A stretch of 64,000 nucleotides of DNA from Propionibacteriaceae bacterium (lineage in GTDB: Bacteria > Actinomycetota > Actinomycetes > Propionibacteriales > Propionibacteriaceae). Where the stretch lies: contig JAUNKK010000007.1 in the NCBI GenBank assembly GCA_030532825.1, forward strand, positions 1 to 64,000, written 5' to 3'. Positions within the stretch are counted from its first letter, which is position 1. The number at the start of each line of letters is the position of its first letter. Positions 45,746-54,016 of the stretch are shown here, in pieces. A program made the translations under genes and the position numbers. A model generated the notes under the pieces. The model ran no database searches. It was not told the origin of the DNA and was given only the letters and a program-made list of their open reading frames with translations.

Positions 45746-46576
45746 TTAGTCGCCGCTGAGGGCACGAACCCAGGCGGGCACCTTGGCGGCTTCTGCGGCG
45801 GCGATGTCATCGGCGGTGACGTCGCAGGCGGCCTTCTGGCCGGGGGCGGGGCCGAATTCCCGGCCGTCGAAGATGTTGGTCTTCACCCACTCGTAGTAGG
45901 CGTCGAACTTGCCGGTGTCGTAGGGATTGTCCTTGGCGCAGCGGGCCACGTAGTAGCCGACGACTTCGGGCAGCGTCTCCGTGACCTGCGACCCGGCGTA
46001 GTTAGTGAAGGTGCCCTGCTTAGCGGCCAGCGACTGGAAATCCTGCCAGTACTGGGGGTTTGCGAAGCGGTCGTTGTTCAGGGTGTGGGTGAACTCGTGG
46101 ATGATCAGACGCGACAGGTGGCCGACATCGTTGATGTCGAGGGCTGACTTCCACTTGGTGAAATCGAAGGTGACGTAGCCCGGCTTCGTCAGCGACCAGT
46201 CCCCCCAGGCGTAGCCGCTGATGCTGGCGGCATTGACGCCGACGGGGTCGGTGGTCTTCGATTTGAGGTCGGCCAGGAAGTCGGTGCAGGACACCGTGTC
46301 GAGTGTCTGCCACAGCACCTGGATCTGGCGGCGGTTGGCGTCGGTCCAGCCGTTACCAGCGGTCTGGAGACCGAAGTTCTCGGCGAATTGTTCGGTGATC
46401 TTGCTGATCGACACGTCATCGCCGGGCCACGGATGAGTCACGGGGCAAGGCGCATGAACGGCCACGACAGAGGGGCCGGAGGCGGGAGCCTCCTCGTCAG
46501 CGGTGGCATTCGATGCGACGACGATGCCGGCGATGGCGACCGCAGCCGCGGCCAGCCAGGTGGCAAGTCTGCGCAT
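45746..46576 (-). CDS. Secreted zinc metalloprotease-like protein
   Basis: 276 residues from ATG 46576 with GGAGGGG upstream. Signal peptide RRLATWLAAAAVAIAGIVVA, then a mature domain beginning with two cysteines (CPVTHPW and DTVSCTDF). The zinc motif LIIHEFTHTLNND (HExxH) lies near residue 175, and PEVVGYYVARC about 55 residues later offers a candidate third ligand (Glu). A C-terminal Cys (KAACDVTADD) suggests disulfides. Likely an exported peptidase of unknown target; the family is not one I can name. Confidence 0.75.
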   Translation of the reverse strand: MRRLATWLAAAAVAIAGIVVASNATADEEAPASGPSVVAVHAPCPVTHPWPGDDVSISKITEQFAENFGLQTAGNGWTDANRRQIQVLWQTLDTVSCTDFLADLKSKTTDPVGVNAASISGYAWGDWSLTKPGYVTFDFTKWKSALDINDVGHLSRLIIHEFTHTLNNDRFANPQYWQDFQSLAAKQGTFTNYAGSQVTETLPEVVGYYVARCAKDNPYDTGKFDAYYEWVKTNIFDGREFGPAPGQKAACDVTADDIAAAEAAKVPAWVRALSGD

Positions 46577-46809
46577 ACACCCCTCCTGTCTTACAGAACA
46601 ACCAGGCAAGAATCTCTCAGCATTCTCAGCAAGTCAAGTCTGAGGTGCGCCGCATCAACCAAGATCAATGACCGAAGGTAGCTATTTCTGGCCTTTCGCG
46701 TACGACGATAGTCGGTATTGGGCTCAGGGGAAAACCGCCATGCCCCTTAGGGGTGTTCACCAGGTGGCGTGGGCGGCGCTGGTGGGGCCCGTCGACTACG
46801 CTTCCGGGC

Positions 46810-47886
46810 ATGTCATTGTTTGAGCTTCACCGCACCGATCATCCGACTCCCGCCGCCGACCGCGCGGCCGTCGTGGCGAGCCCGGTGTTTGGGAAGTTCT
46901 TCGCCGACCACATGGCCATCGCGGACTATACCGAGGGGCAGGGCTGGCACGACGCCCGCATCGTCGCCACACAGGACTGGCGGCTGCATCCCGCCGCGTC
47001 GGTGTTCCACTATGGGCAGGAGATCTTCGAGGGCCTGAAGGCCTATCGCCACGCCGACAACTCGATCTGGCTGTTCCGCCCGGAACGGAACGCCCATCGC
47101 TTCGTCCACTCCGCGGAACGCCTGGAGATGGCGCCGCTGCCCGTGGAACTGTTTTTGGCCTCACTTGATGAACTCGTGGCCCTAGAACAGGACTGGGTGC
47201 CATCCCCCGACAATGAGCAGAGCCTGTACCTGCGGCCGTTCCAGATCGCCAACGAGCCCTATCTTGGGGTGCGGGAGGCCAGCCAATATCGCTACGGGCT
47301 GCTGGCGTCCCCCGTCGGGGCCTACTACCCAGAGCCCGTGAAGCTGTGGGTTACCCCAAACTTCACCCGGGCGGCCCCTGGCGGCACGGGTACGGCCAAG
47401 TGCGGTGGGAACTACGCCGCTAGCCTCGCGGCTGCCAAGGAGGCTGCGGCGAATGGTTGCGGCCAAGTGTTGTATCTCGACGGCGCGCAGCACCGGTGGC
47501 TGGAAGAGTGCGGCACCATGAACTTCATGATGGTCACCTCGGGCGGCGAGCTTGTCACGCCCGCCCTTGGGTCGATCCTCGACGGTGTTACGCGCAACTC
47601 CCTGCTGACGCTGGCCACTGACCACGGGTTGACACCCGTCGAGCGTCCCGTCTCCTTCGACGAGTTGCGCGCAGGCCTGGCCGCCGGGGAGATCGTTGAG
47701 GCGTTCGCGTGCGGCACGGCGGCCGTCATCACCCCCATCGTCGGCTTCAACTCGCCCGAGCACGGTGAGCAGCCGGTCGGCGACGGCCAGCCTGGGCCCC
47801 GCACCCAAGACATGCGTGCCCACCTCCTGGATATCCAATATGGCCGTGCCGAGGACCGGCACGGCTGGATGCATCGCGTGGTGTGA
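46810..47886 (+). CDS. ilvE: Branched-chain amino acid aminotransferase
   Basis: Transfers amino groups between Leu/Ile/Val and 2-oxoglutarate using PLP. 358 residues from ATG 46810; the longer frame upstream lacks a ribosome site. Fold type IV motifs: FHYGQEIFEGLKAYRH, IWLFRPERNAHRF, YLRPFQIANEPYLGV, the PLP lysine in GGTGTAKCGGNYAASLAAAK (Lys about 197), LEECGTMNFMMV and ITPIVGFNS. Overlaps the start of the Nudix gene by 1 base. Confidence 0.95.
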   Translation: MSLFELHRTDHPTPAADRAAVVASPVFGKFFADHMAIADYTEGQGWHDARIVATQDWRLHPAASVFHYGQEIFEGLKAYRHADNSIWLFRPERNAHRFVHSAERLEMAPLPVELFLASLDELVALEQDWVPSPDNEQSLYLRPFQIANEPYLGVREASQYRYGLLASPVGAYYPEPVKLWVTPNFTRAAPGGTGTAKCGGNYAASLAAAKEAAANGCGQVLYLDGAQHRWLEECGTMNFMMVTSGGELVTPALGSILDGVTRNSLLTLATDHGLTPVERPVSFDELRAGLAAGEIVEAFACGTAAVITPIVGFNSPEHGEQPVGDGQPGPRTQDMRAHLLDIQYGRAEDRHGWMHRVV

Positions 47887-48368
47887 TGTTTCAGGCCATC
47901 ATCGGCACCCTGGGGTACGTCGTCCGCGACGGCTCGGTGCTGCTGGTGCATCGGCAGCGCGTCGGCGATGACCACCAGGGCAAGTGGAACGGCCTTGGCG
48001 GGAAGGTCGAGACCGGCGAGGACGCCGTCACGTGCCTGAGGCGGGAACTCAGCGAGGAGGCGGGGATCGACGCGACGTCGGTTCGGCTGCGCGGAACAGT
48101 GGCGTGGCCGGGCTTCGGGTCGGACGGCTCTGATTGGTTCGGGCTGGTGTTTTTGGTGGAGTCCTTCGACGGGGAGCCCCCGGGGCGAAACGACGACGGT
48201 CCGCTGGCTTGGGTGCCCCTGGATGAGGTGGGGAATCTACCGATGTGGGAAGGGGACCGCTACTTTCTACCGCTGGTCTTCGACGGTGACCCACGTCTGT
48301 TCCATGCCGTCATTCCCTACCGGGATGGACAGGTCGTGGCTGAGGGCGTTGCCGTGTCACGCGGCTGA
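47886..48368 (+). CDS. Nudix hydrolase (MutT / 8-oxo-dGTPase-like)
   Basis: 160 residues from ATG 47886, whose A is the last base of the ilvE stop. The Nudix box GGKVETGEDAVTCLRRELSE followed by EAGI is complete. The N-terminal WNGLGGK and the loop FGSDGSDWFGLVF fit 8-oxo-(d)GTP diphosphatases that clean the nucleotide pool. The coupling to ilvE is likely positional only. Confidence 0.9.
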   Translation: MFQAIIGTLGYVVRDGSVLLVHRQRVGDDHQGKWNGLGGKVETGEDAVTCLRRELSEEAGIDATSVRLRGTVAWPGFGSDGSDWFGLVFLVESFDGEPPGRNDDGPLAWVPLDEVGNLPMWEGDRYFLPLVFDGDPRLFHAVIPYRDGQVVAEGVAVSRG

Positions 48369-48396
48369 GGGACCGACGGGTCAGCCGACCGCTCAT

Positions 48397-49347
48397 TCAC
48401 CAGAACCAGCGCACCCCGTAGTCCCAGCCTTGCTCCATCTCCGGGAACTCCACGACCACGGGATCGTCAGTGACGGGTATCGGGGTAGCGGGGAAGCCGG
48501 GATTCGTCGCCTGAGATGTCCATACATGCTCGAATCGTTCAACTACCCGAGGACGTTGTTCGCCGAAAGTGAGTTCTATGGTGTTACGTTGGCGGGGGTT
48601 GAGTGGAGAAAAAACGAGCATCGGGACGAGGGCGTCTCTGCTGGGAAGTTCAATCCAGACCGTGGACGTGTGTGTCTCGCCCACATGTAGGGGTGCTGGG
48701 AGAGCTAACTGCAGGCGCCAAGCGTCGGAGGTGGCCTCTGCCGAAGCTATTTGACATCCGCTGAGCGCCAGATGCTTAAGGTCGCGTCCCTTGAGGCCAG
48801 GGAAATAGAATGTCTCCTCGAAAGTATCTATGCCGTCTCGCAAGACAATGACTGTTCGACTCAAGCGAATTGCTGGGGCGTCACTGCGCAAATCAAGGCT
48901 ACAGTCTGTCCGGCTGGTGATTACGTCCGTCTCCGCTAGGACGGAGCCCTGGCCGTTCCGCAGCAACTCTGCCGCGATGGCTTCGGAGGCTCTGTGGATC
49001 TGTAAATACACGTTGCGGCGCGATAGCCCAAGCGCTTCGGCTGCCATGGTGACCCGCTGGCCTGACGAACCCCGGATGTCCTGACGAAACCCTGCCCCGT
49101 AGAGGAAAGCCAGGCGGCGCGCCCGGGGCAGCTGGATCGCATACGATAAGAGCGCTTGCCGGACCCGCGCCACTGCCGCCTGGGGATTGCTGTCGATGCC
49201 CAGCGCCCGGCCGAGGGGAGCCGGTATCCGCAGCCCTGGCTTGTTGACGCCCTCGGTCCGCACCCGTTTGATCGCTTCGGTCAGCTCGGCTAGCGGGGAA
49301 GGCCTGCTGGAAGGCTGTTCATCTGAATCCGCTGAATATGTCTCCAT
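48397..49347 (-). CDS. HTH-containing unknown protein with C-terminal beta domain
   Basis: 316 residues. The N-terminal part is helical, with a helix-turn-helix-like SLSRRNV-type segment TMAAEALGLSRRNVYLQIHR (about residues 99-118). The C-terminal 170 residues are beta-rich (LSRTVIVLRDGIDTFEETFY, STVWIELPSRD, NTIELTFGEQRPRV) and end in GWDYGVRWFW. A similar terminal GLxYGIRW occurs in actinobacterial HTH proteins with beta-sandwich sensing domains (recollection). Probably a DNA-binding regulator. It is divergent from the unknown 454-residue protein at 49483, across 135 bp. Confidence 0.6.
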   Translation of the reverse strand: METYSADSDEQPSSRPSPLAELTEAIKRVRTEGVNKPGLRIPAPLGRALGIDSNPQAAVARVRQALLSYAIQLPRARRLAFLYGAGFRQDIRGSSGQRVTMAAEALGLSRRNVYLQIHRASEAIAAELLRNGQGSVLAETDVITSRTDCSLDLRSDAPAIRLSRTVIVLRDGIDTFEETFYFPGLKGRDLKHLALSGCQIASAEATSDAWRLQLALPAPLHVGETHTSTVWIELPSRDALVPMLVFSPLNPRQRNTIELTFGEQRPRVVERFEHVWTSQATNPGFPATPIPVTDDPVVVEFPEMEQGWDYGVRWFW

Positions 49348-49482
49348 GCTTGCGATCTTAAGGTTGGAACCCGCGGTTTGTGTAGGAGGTCCTGCCGGGG
49401 TGTTAGGGGCGGGAACCTGACACCGGCCCCGGGGCGGGACGGGCGCGGCTCGTCCGTCACGCTGGCGCGTGGAGCGGAGTGC

Positions 49483-50847
49483 GTGGCGAAATCAGCGCTG
49501 AGGTGGTGCGAAGCCTGGGTGCCCGAACTCCCCGGTTGGGTCGAGGTAGCGCCACGCGGCCGTGGGGTGACAGCGAACCTGGTGGCGCGCCAGGTTCTGC
49601 TGCCGCGTGTGTCGCGGCGGTGGCCCGACATTCGCCGCGACACACGCCTTGGTGGGGAGCGTGCTGGCCGGGTGTTGCGTTACCTGGAGCACGACGGCGA
49701 CCTGTTGCTGGTCTTGTTGCAGCGGCTCCGCGGGGCTGTGGACCAGACGATGGTGGTGGTGCGGCGTCACGGCCTGGATATGACGGTGACCCAAGTGGCT
49801 GGTCGTCTAGCGACGGCGCTTGGGGCCAGCTGGAAGCGCGACGAGCCGCTCACCGAGCGGCAGCTAGCCGCCGTCGCCGAGGCGTTGCTGCGGGACGCGG
49901 TGCCGCTGGAGCGTCGGCTGACTCGCGACGAGTTTGAACGCTACCGCGGCCTGTACGACGATCTATGGGAGCGCCAGGGGCGCCTCAACCTGGCTGCCAT
50001 GCCATATGGTGATTTCGCGCTGGGCGCGGACCTCCGCCCCCCGCTGGTTGCCATCGGCCACGAGAATACCTTCGACGCGCTGGGCCGTTCCGTCTATTCC
50101 CGGTTTCGACTGGCTGCCCGCGACCCCCACGTTTCCGGGGACGCAGATGAGGTGGCGCGGCGGGAGATTCACCGGGCATGCGCGCCGCTGGGGTTGCAGG
50201 ACGAGTCGGCGCGGGTGACATTGCGGAGCCTGAACGCCGGGTTTCTCTTCGGCCCCGACGCGGAGGGCTGGCAGGCGCCGCAGCATCCGCCAAGGCGGCG
50301 ATCCTGGGTGGGCGACACGCGACCCCTTCCAGTGACCTCAGAAGCCCCGGGTGACCCGCGGCTACCCGTCGGGGAGGGAATCAACGCGGGGATGGCGGCG
50401 CGGGCACAGGCGATGCTTGCGAGCTTCGCGGCCCGTACCGCTCAGGGGCGGATGCTGAAACTGGCGGGGCGCATGGGGGAGGCCCATCAGGACGCCATGG
50501 CCCGCGCCTGGGCGGATTGCTTTCGGCTGGACCGAGTGGGTCTGCCTGTTACGGGGGAACGAGCGGCCAGGATCGTGTCGCATGCCATCTATCACGGGAT
50601 TCCATCCGGACAACTCCGGCGGGCAAGACAAGTCGAAAGAGGTGACTCTCAGGAACTGCTGCAACCCCAAGAGTGTTCTGCTGAGGCCCGACGTGCCGTG
50701 GAGTGGCTGGCCGCTGACCAGGAGCGGGCACGGGCACTGTTGCGCGGCGATAGGGCGACGCAGGCCGCGTACCGTGAAGCGGCTTCCGTCTATGGGTTTG
50801 CTGCAATAGAGGAGGTCATAGGATACACTGCCATGCTCCACCGATAA
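49483..50847 (+). CDS. Unknown 454-residue protein
   Basis: Start chosen at GTG 49483 with GGAG 12 nt upstream; an upstream frame reaches 49378 but is Arg/Gly-rich and unlikely. No family recognised. It is Arg/Leu-rich with a helical middle (RVLRYLEHDGDLLLVLLQRL, LTERQLAAVAEALLRD, EFERYRGLYDDLWERQ), a possible beta region with PPLVAIGHENTFDALGRSVY, and a helical C-terminus ARRAVEWLAADQERARALLR. No signal peptide or membrane segment, so cytoplasmic. A perfect hairpin lies 129 bp downstream. It shares a divergent promoter with the HTH protein. Confidence 0.6.
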   Translation: MAKSALRWCEAWVPELPGWVEVAPRGRGVTANLVARQVLLPRVSRRWPDIRRDTRLGGERAGRVLRYLEHDGDLLLVLLQRLRGAVDQTMVVVRRHGLDMTVTQVAGRLATALGASWKRDEPLTERQLAAVAEALLRDAVPLERRLTRDEFERYRGLYDDLWERQGRLNLAAMPYGDFALGADLRPPLVAIGHENTFDALGRSVYSRFRLAARDPHVSGDADEVARREIHRACAPLGLQDESARVTLRSLNAGFLFGPDAEGWQAPQHPPRRRSWVGDTRPLPVTSEAPGDPRLPVGEGINAGMAARAQAMLASFAARTAQGRMLKLAGRMGEAHQDAMARAWADCFRLDRVGLPVTGERAARIVSHAIYHGIPSGQLRRARQVERGDSQELLQPQECSAEARRAVEWLAADQERARALLRGDRATQAAYREAASVYGFAAIEEVIGYTAMLHR

Positions 50848-50879
50848 ACCTCTTTCTATGTCTTCCCTGATAGGTTTAT
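50844..50879. repeat. Inverted repeat at gene end
   Basis: ATAAACCT (50844-50851) is repeated inverted as AGGTTTAT (50872-50879) with a 20-nt spacer; the left arm overlaps the stop codon of the 454-residue protein. It is AT-rich compared with its surroundings. Confidence 0.4.
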
Positions 50880-50975
50880 GCACCCTGGGGGTAGAAGCAT
50901 ACTGGAGCCGTATTGATTTCTAGTGAAGCAGGGGCGGCCAGCGGCCGTTTCTCGATAAGCCGTGTGAATAAGTAA

Positions 50976-50999
50976 GTGGGGCGCACAAGGGCGCCCCAC
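50976..50999. terminator. Hairpin terminator
   Basis: GTGGGGCGC, loop ACAAGG, GCGCCCCAC is a perfect 9-bp stem in the 367-bp gap after the 454-residue protein. The rest of 50848-51214 has no gene. It contains AT-rich stretches, including the likely promoter of the acidic protein at 51215. Confidence 0.65.
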
Positions 51000-51214
51000 G
51001 GGGTCTCTAGATTTCCAAACTCTGGTTCATGAATCACAGTTTCCAGAACATATTTCCCTACCTTTTGGTTTCGCGAACAGTTGACTTTCGCCCAACATAC
51101 GGATCGAGGCAGCCCCGGGTCAGGGCGGATCTCGGGGGCGAATCAGGGACATGAGCCATTGGCTGCACCCCCATCGACGGGGACACTGGGAGACACCCAA
51201 CACGAAGGAAGACG

Positions 51215-51718
51215 ATGAGCGACGAGCAGCACACACAGCAGCCCAGCAGCGAGCCCACCGCTGAGCAGGTGAACCCCGAGCAAGCGCAGGGCGCCGAAAC
51301 CGTCCAAGGCGAGATCCTGCCGGGCGAGGGCGATGGCCAGCCCCGCGATGAGAGCCTGAGTGGCGCGGCGTTGAAGTTCGCGGCCGACGCGGCCTACGCC
51401 GTCGCAGGGTTCGCGGGCCTCGTGGGGGAAAAGGCGCGCGCCTTCTACGACGAGCAGCGGGCTGAATACGCCAAGACCCATCCAGATGTGGACTCGCCCG
51501 GGGCGAAAGAGTTCCTAGAACAACTCAACGTGCACCTGAACCGGTTCGTTGACGACATCAACCGGGGATTCAAAGACCTGAGCGAGAAGGGCCGCGATGT
51601 CATCGGGCGCCGCGAGGCCCCGGAGGCCCAACCGCCGAGGACGGCCGAGCCGGCCGCAGACCAAGCCTCAGCCGACGACAGCGTCGACGGTCAGTCCCAC
51701 GACGAGACGCACGGCTGA
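51215..51718 (+). CDS. Small acidic protein, unknown function
   Basis: 167 residues, AAGGAAG before ATG 51215. A Gln/Glu/Ser-rich N-terminus, a central helix ALKFAADAAYAVAGFAGLVG that is mildly hydrophobic, a charged helix EKARAFYDEQRAEYAKTH and then LNRFVDDINRGFKDLSEKG. The C-terminus is disordered (Ala/Asp/Ser). No family recognised. It may be soluble or loosely membrane associated. Located between the two divergent pairs of unknown proteins. Confidence 0.65.
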   Translation: MSDEQHTQQPSSEPTAEQVNPEQAQGAETVQGEILPGEGDGQPRDESLSGAALKFAADAAYAVAGFAGLVGEKARAFYDEQRAEYAKTHPDVDSPGAKEFLEQLNVHLNRFVDDINRGFKDLSEKGRDVIGRREAPEAQPPRTAEPAADQASADDSVDGQSHDETHG

Positions 51719-51731
51719 CGACAGCCAGGCG

Positions 51732-52646
51732 TCAACTGGCCTTGGCCAACTCCCGCAGGGCACCGCGAATCTCGCGCGTGACCCGCGGGAGGTCGACGCC
51801 GCATACGTGCCGGGACGCCACCTTCAGAGCCTCGTCGCCGGACAACCCCGCGGCTTGAAACCGTTGGTAGGCCACCAGCAGCTTTCGTCCGAGTATCTGG
51901 GTGGCCATGTCGTCGGGCAGTAAGACGTGGTGGTCATAGAGTTTCTCGGTGGTTGCGTTGTTGAGCAGCGGCATCGTCAGGTTGTCGCTGACCCAGATTG
52001 ATCCCAGGAGTTCACGAGTGCGGTGCAACACATACAGGATGTCGCGCCGCACCTCGGAGGCGCTTGGCCGGTGCCCATCCGGTAGCTTGGCGCGCTCCTC
52101 AATGAGACCTTCGACAGGCCAGCGCCCCGGCACATGGTGGGTGCTGAAAGGGTAAGCGCGCATGATGCGAAATAACGCCACCAGCCACTTGCCGCGCACC
52201 CCTCCGAGGGATCGTAGATCCTCGGCGACGCGGCGGACAGCCCCATCTTCGCGCGCGGGCTTCGCAGGGAAACCGCGCGCCACCTGCTCGGCGCGTCTGA
52301 GTTCAACCAATTGCGTGGTGGCGACCCGTCGCACATAGGCACCGTAGTTTCGGATGGCACCGCTGCTCGACCGTCGGCGTTCCTTGGCGAGTTGCTGCAC
52401 CATGCGGGCCAGTAGGTCGTGGTGCAGGTCGAGGCACCCGGCCCGGCGGCACGCCCAGTGCGTGGCCAAGCCCTCGGGGTCGCCGGTGCTGTAGGGGGCG
52501 ATGGCGGTGGGACAGCGTCGCCGACTATGGAAACGGGCCGTGCGCTCTTCGCGGGCGGCCTGCCAGGCGATCTCAGCTAGCAGTGCGACATCCAAGTCGC
52601 GCCACGTAGGATGCCCCGTGTCGTCGCTCGTGGGTGTTCCTGACAT
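51732..52646 (-). CDS. Unknown protein with sigma-region-2-like segment
   Basis: 304 residues from ATG 52646. The section DLHHDLLARMVQQLAKERRR then AIRNYGAYVRRVATTQLVEL, RRAEQVARGFPAKPAR resembles region 2 of sigma-70-family proteins (helical, with Tyr/Arg/Asn pattern). A Cys/His cluster (CPTAIAPYS, HWACRRAGCLDLHH) precedes it and could bind zinc. The C-terminal half, with LPDDMATQILGRKLLVAYQR and ALKVASRHVCGVDLPRV, is helical. It may be an atypical sigma or nucleic-acid-binding factor. The similarity is weak and no family is assigned. Divergent from the protein at 52877. Confidence 0.55.
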   Translation of the reverse strand: MSGTPTSDDTGHPTWRDLDVALLAEIAWQAAREERTARFHSRRRCPTAIAPYSTGDPEGLATHWACRRAGCLDLHHDLLARMVQQLAKERRRSSSGAIRNYGAYVRRVATTQLVELRRAEQVARGFPAKPAREDGAVRRVAEDLRSLGGVRGKWLVALFRIMRAYPFSTHHVPGRWPVEGLIEERAKLPDGHRPSASEVRRDILYVLHRTRELLGSIWVSDNLTMPLLNNATTEKLYDHHVLLPDDMATQILGRKLLVAYQRFQAAGLSGDEALKVASRHVCGVDLPRVTREIRGALRELAKAS

Positions 52647-52876
52647 TTTCTCAGTCTTTCCCAAGGATGGGGTGGAGGGCACGGCAAGGGGCCGAATTGG
52701 CACACAACTGACACTTTTCCCTCAGGAACCCGGCTCCGGCGTCCGTCATAGGGGGGTGACCGTGCGAGCGGCGGCGCAGGCCAGGGGGCGGGTGACGCCG
52801 TCTCTAGCAGACAATTGAAGGGGAATCATTAAAACTTGGAGTGTTGATGCCCTGGTCAGGCCCAGGAGGCGGTTGG

Positions 52877-53890
52877 ATGACAAGCATGGACGAGCAGGGG
52901 GAGCCAGTCCGGCACGTGGGTATGGGGGCGGTGCTGATCGGTGACGAACTGGCAGCACCTGGCGGATCGGTGGCCATTCAGTTGCCAGGGGCCGTGATCG
53001 ACGTTGACCCGTCGGGACCCGGCCTCATGCCGTCGTGCCTCGTGGCCGACGTGGAGTTGGCGCGGCCCGTCGTCGCACGCCTGTTCGGCGAGGCGGTGGC
53101 GGACGCGATGTCCACGGTGCGACGAGAGTGGTCGGAGGAGCCGGTGTATGCGCCGGTGGCACCCGGGTCGATGCTGGCCGAACTGCGGCGGCTGGCGGAG
53201 GTGCGCTGGTGCCAGCGGCACACGCTGCTGTCCGTGACCTCTCCGCTGCTGGAGTTGGAGGAGTTGACGCTTCAGGGCCGACTGTCCGGAGTGATCGCCC
53301 ACACGGGAGATTGGCGGCCCCGCCTGCTGAGTGCGCTCGGCGAGTTGATGGTTCACCCCGAGGAGGTTGAGCAGATTCTGGCGCAGCCCGCAGGGCGCAG
53401 GCTGATCGACGCGGCCTTCAAGGTTATTGCCGCTGAACCGGGGGAGGCGACCCCCCTGCCCACCATCACGCTGCTGGAACCGATCCCCGGCACACCGTTT
53501 CGGGAGGTCGTCACGCGCACCCTCGCGGGCTGGACGGCGACGCAGCGACCTGGTTTCGCTCAGCGTGCGGGTGATCACCGGAGCGCGGACGGGGGCTCCG
53601 TCGAGGCTCACCGCCTCACATGCGCGGGTGTCGCCGCGTTGCGGCTCTACGCGGCCGCCTCGGAGCGGGTGTTCCTGGATGCTGCGGTGGGGGCGCTCAC
53701 CTACGCGGCCGACGACTGGGACAACGCCGGCTGCGAACGCGAGGCCGCCGCCGTTTCAGGCCTACTGGATCTCGCTGTCGCGCCGCGGTTCCAGGAAGCC
53801 TGGCCCGTCACGCCCACGGCGGCTGAGCAGGCTTTCGTCACAGCTTCTGAGCCAGTTGTGGAGGAACTACGTCGGGCCGTTCCCGATTAG
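52877..53890 (+). CDS. Unknown 337-residue protein
   Basis: Start chosen at ATG 52877 with AGGAGG 7 nt upstream; in-frame GTG 52841 and ATG 52847 are weaker. No family recognised. An N-terminal beta region (GMGAVLIGDELAAPGGSVAI) leads into helical repeats: LLSALGELMVHPEEVEQILA, RLIDAAFKVIAAEPGE, AHRLTCAGVAALRLYAAASE, LTYAADDWDNAGCEREAAAV. The helical repeats suggest a scaffold or tetratricopeptide-like surface. No export signal. The 230-bp gap to the divergent minus-strand gene carries both promoters. Confidence 0.6.
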   Translation: MTSMDEQGEPVRHVGMGAVLIGDELAAPGGSVAIQLPGAVIDVDPSGPGLMPSCLVADVELARPVVARLFGEAVADAMSTVRREWSEEPVYAPVAPGSMLAELRRLAEVRWCQRHTLLSVTSPLLELEELTLQGRLSGVIAHTGDWRPRLLSALGELMVHPEEVEQILAQPAGRRLIDAAFKVIAAEPGEATPLPTITLLEPIPGTPFREVVTRTLAGWTATQRPGFAQRAGDHRSADGGSVEAHRLTCAGVAALRLYAAASERVFLDAAVGALTYAADDWDNAGCEREAAAVSGLLDLAVAPRFQEAWPVTPTAAEQAFVTASEPVVEELRRAVPD

Positions 53891-54016
53891 CCATGACCGC
53901 AATGAGCCACGACAGCGGAAGTCATGGCGACACCAGGGCATCAGGCCTAACCGTGGTAACGCGCCCCGGCGCTGGCAGGGCTTTCAGCCTTGGGTGTTCG
54001 CGGCAGCGTCGATGGG

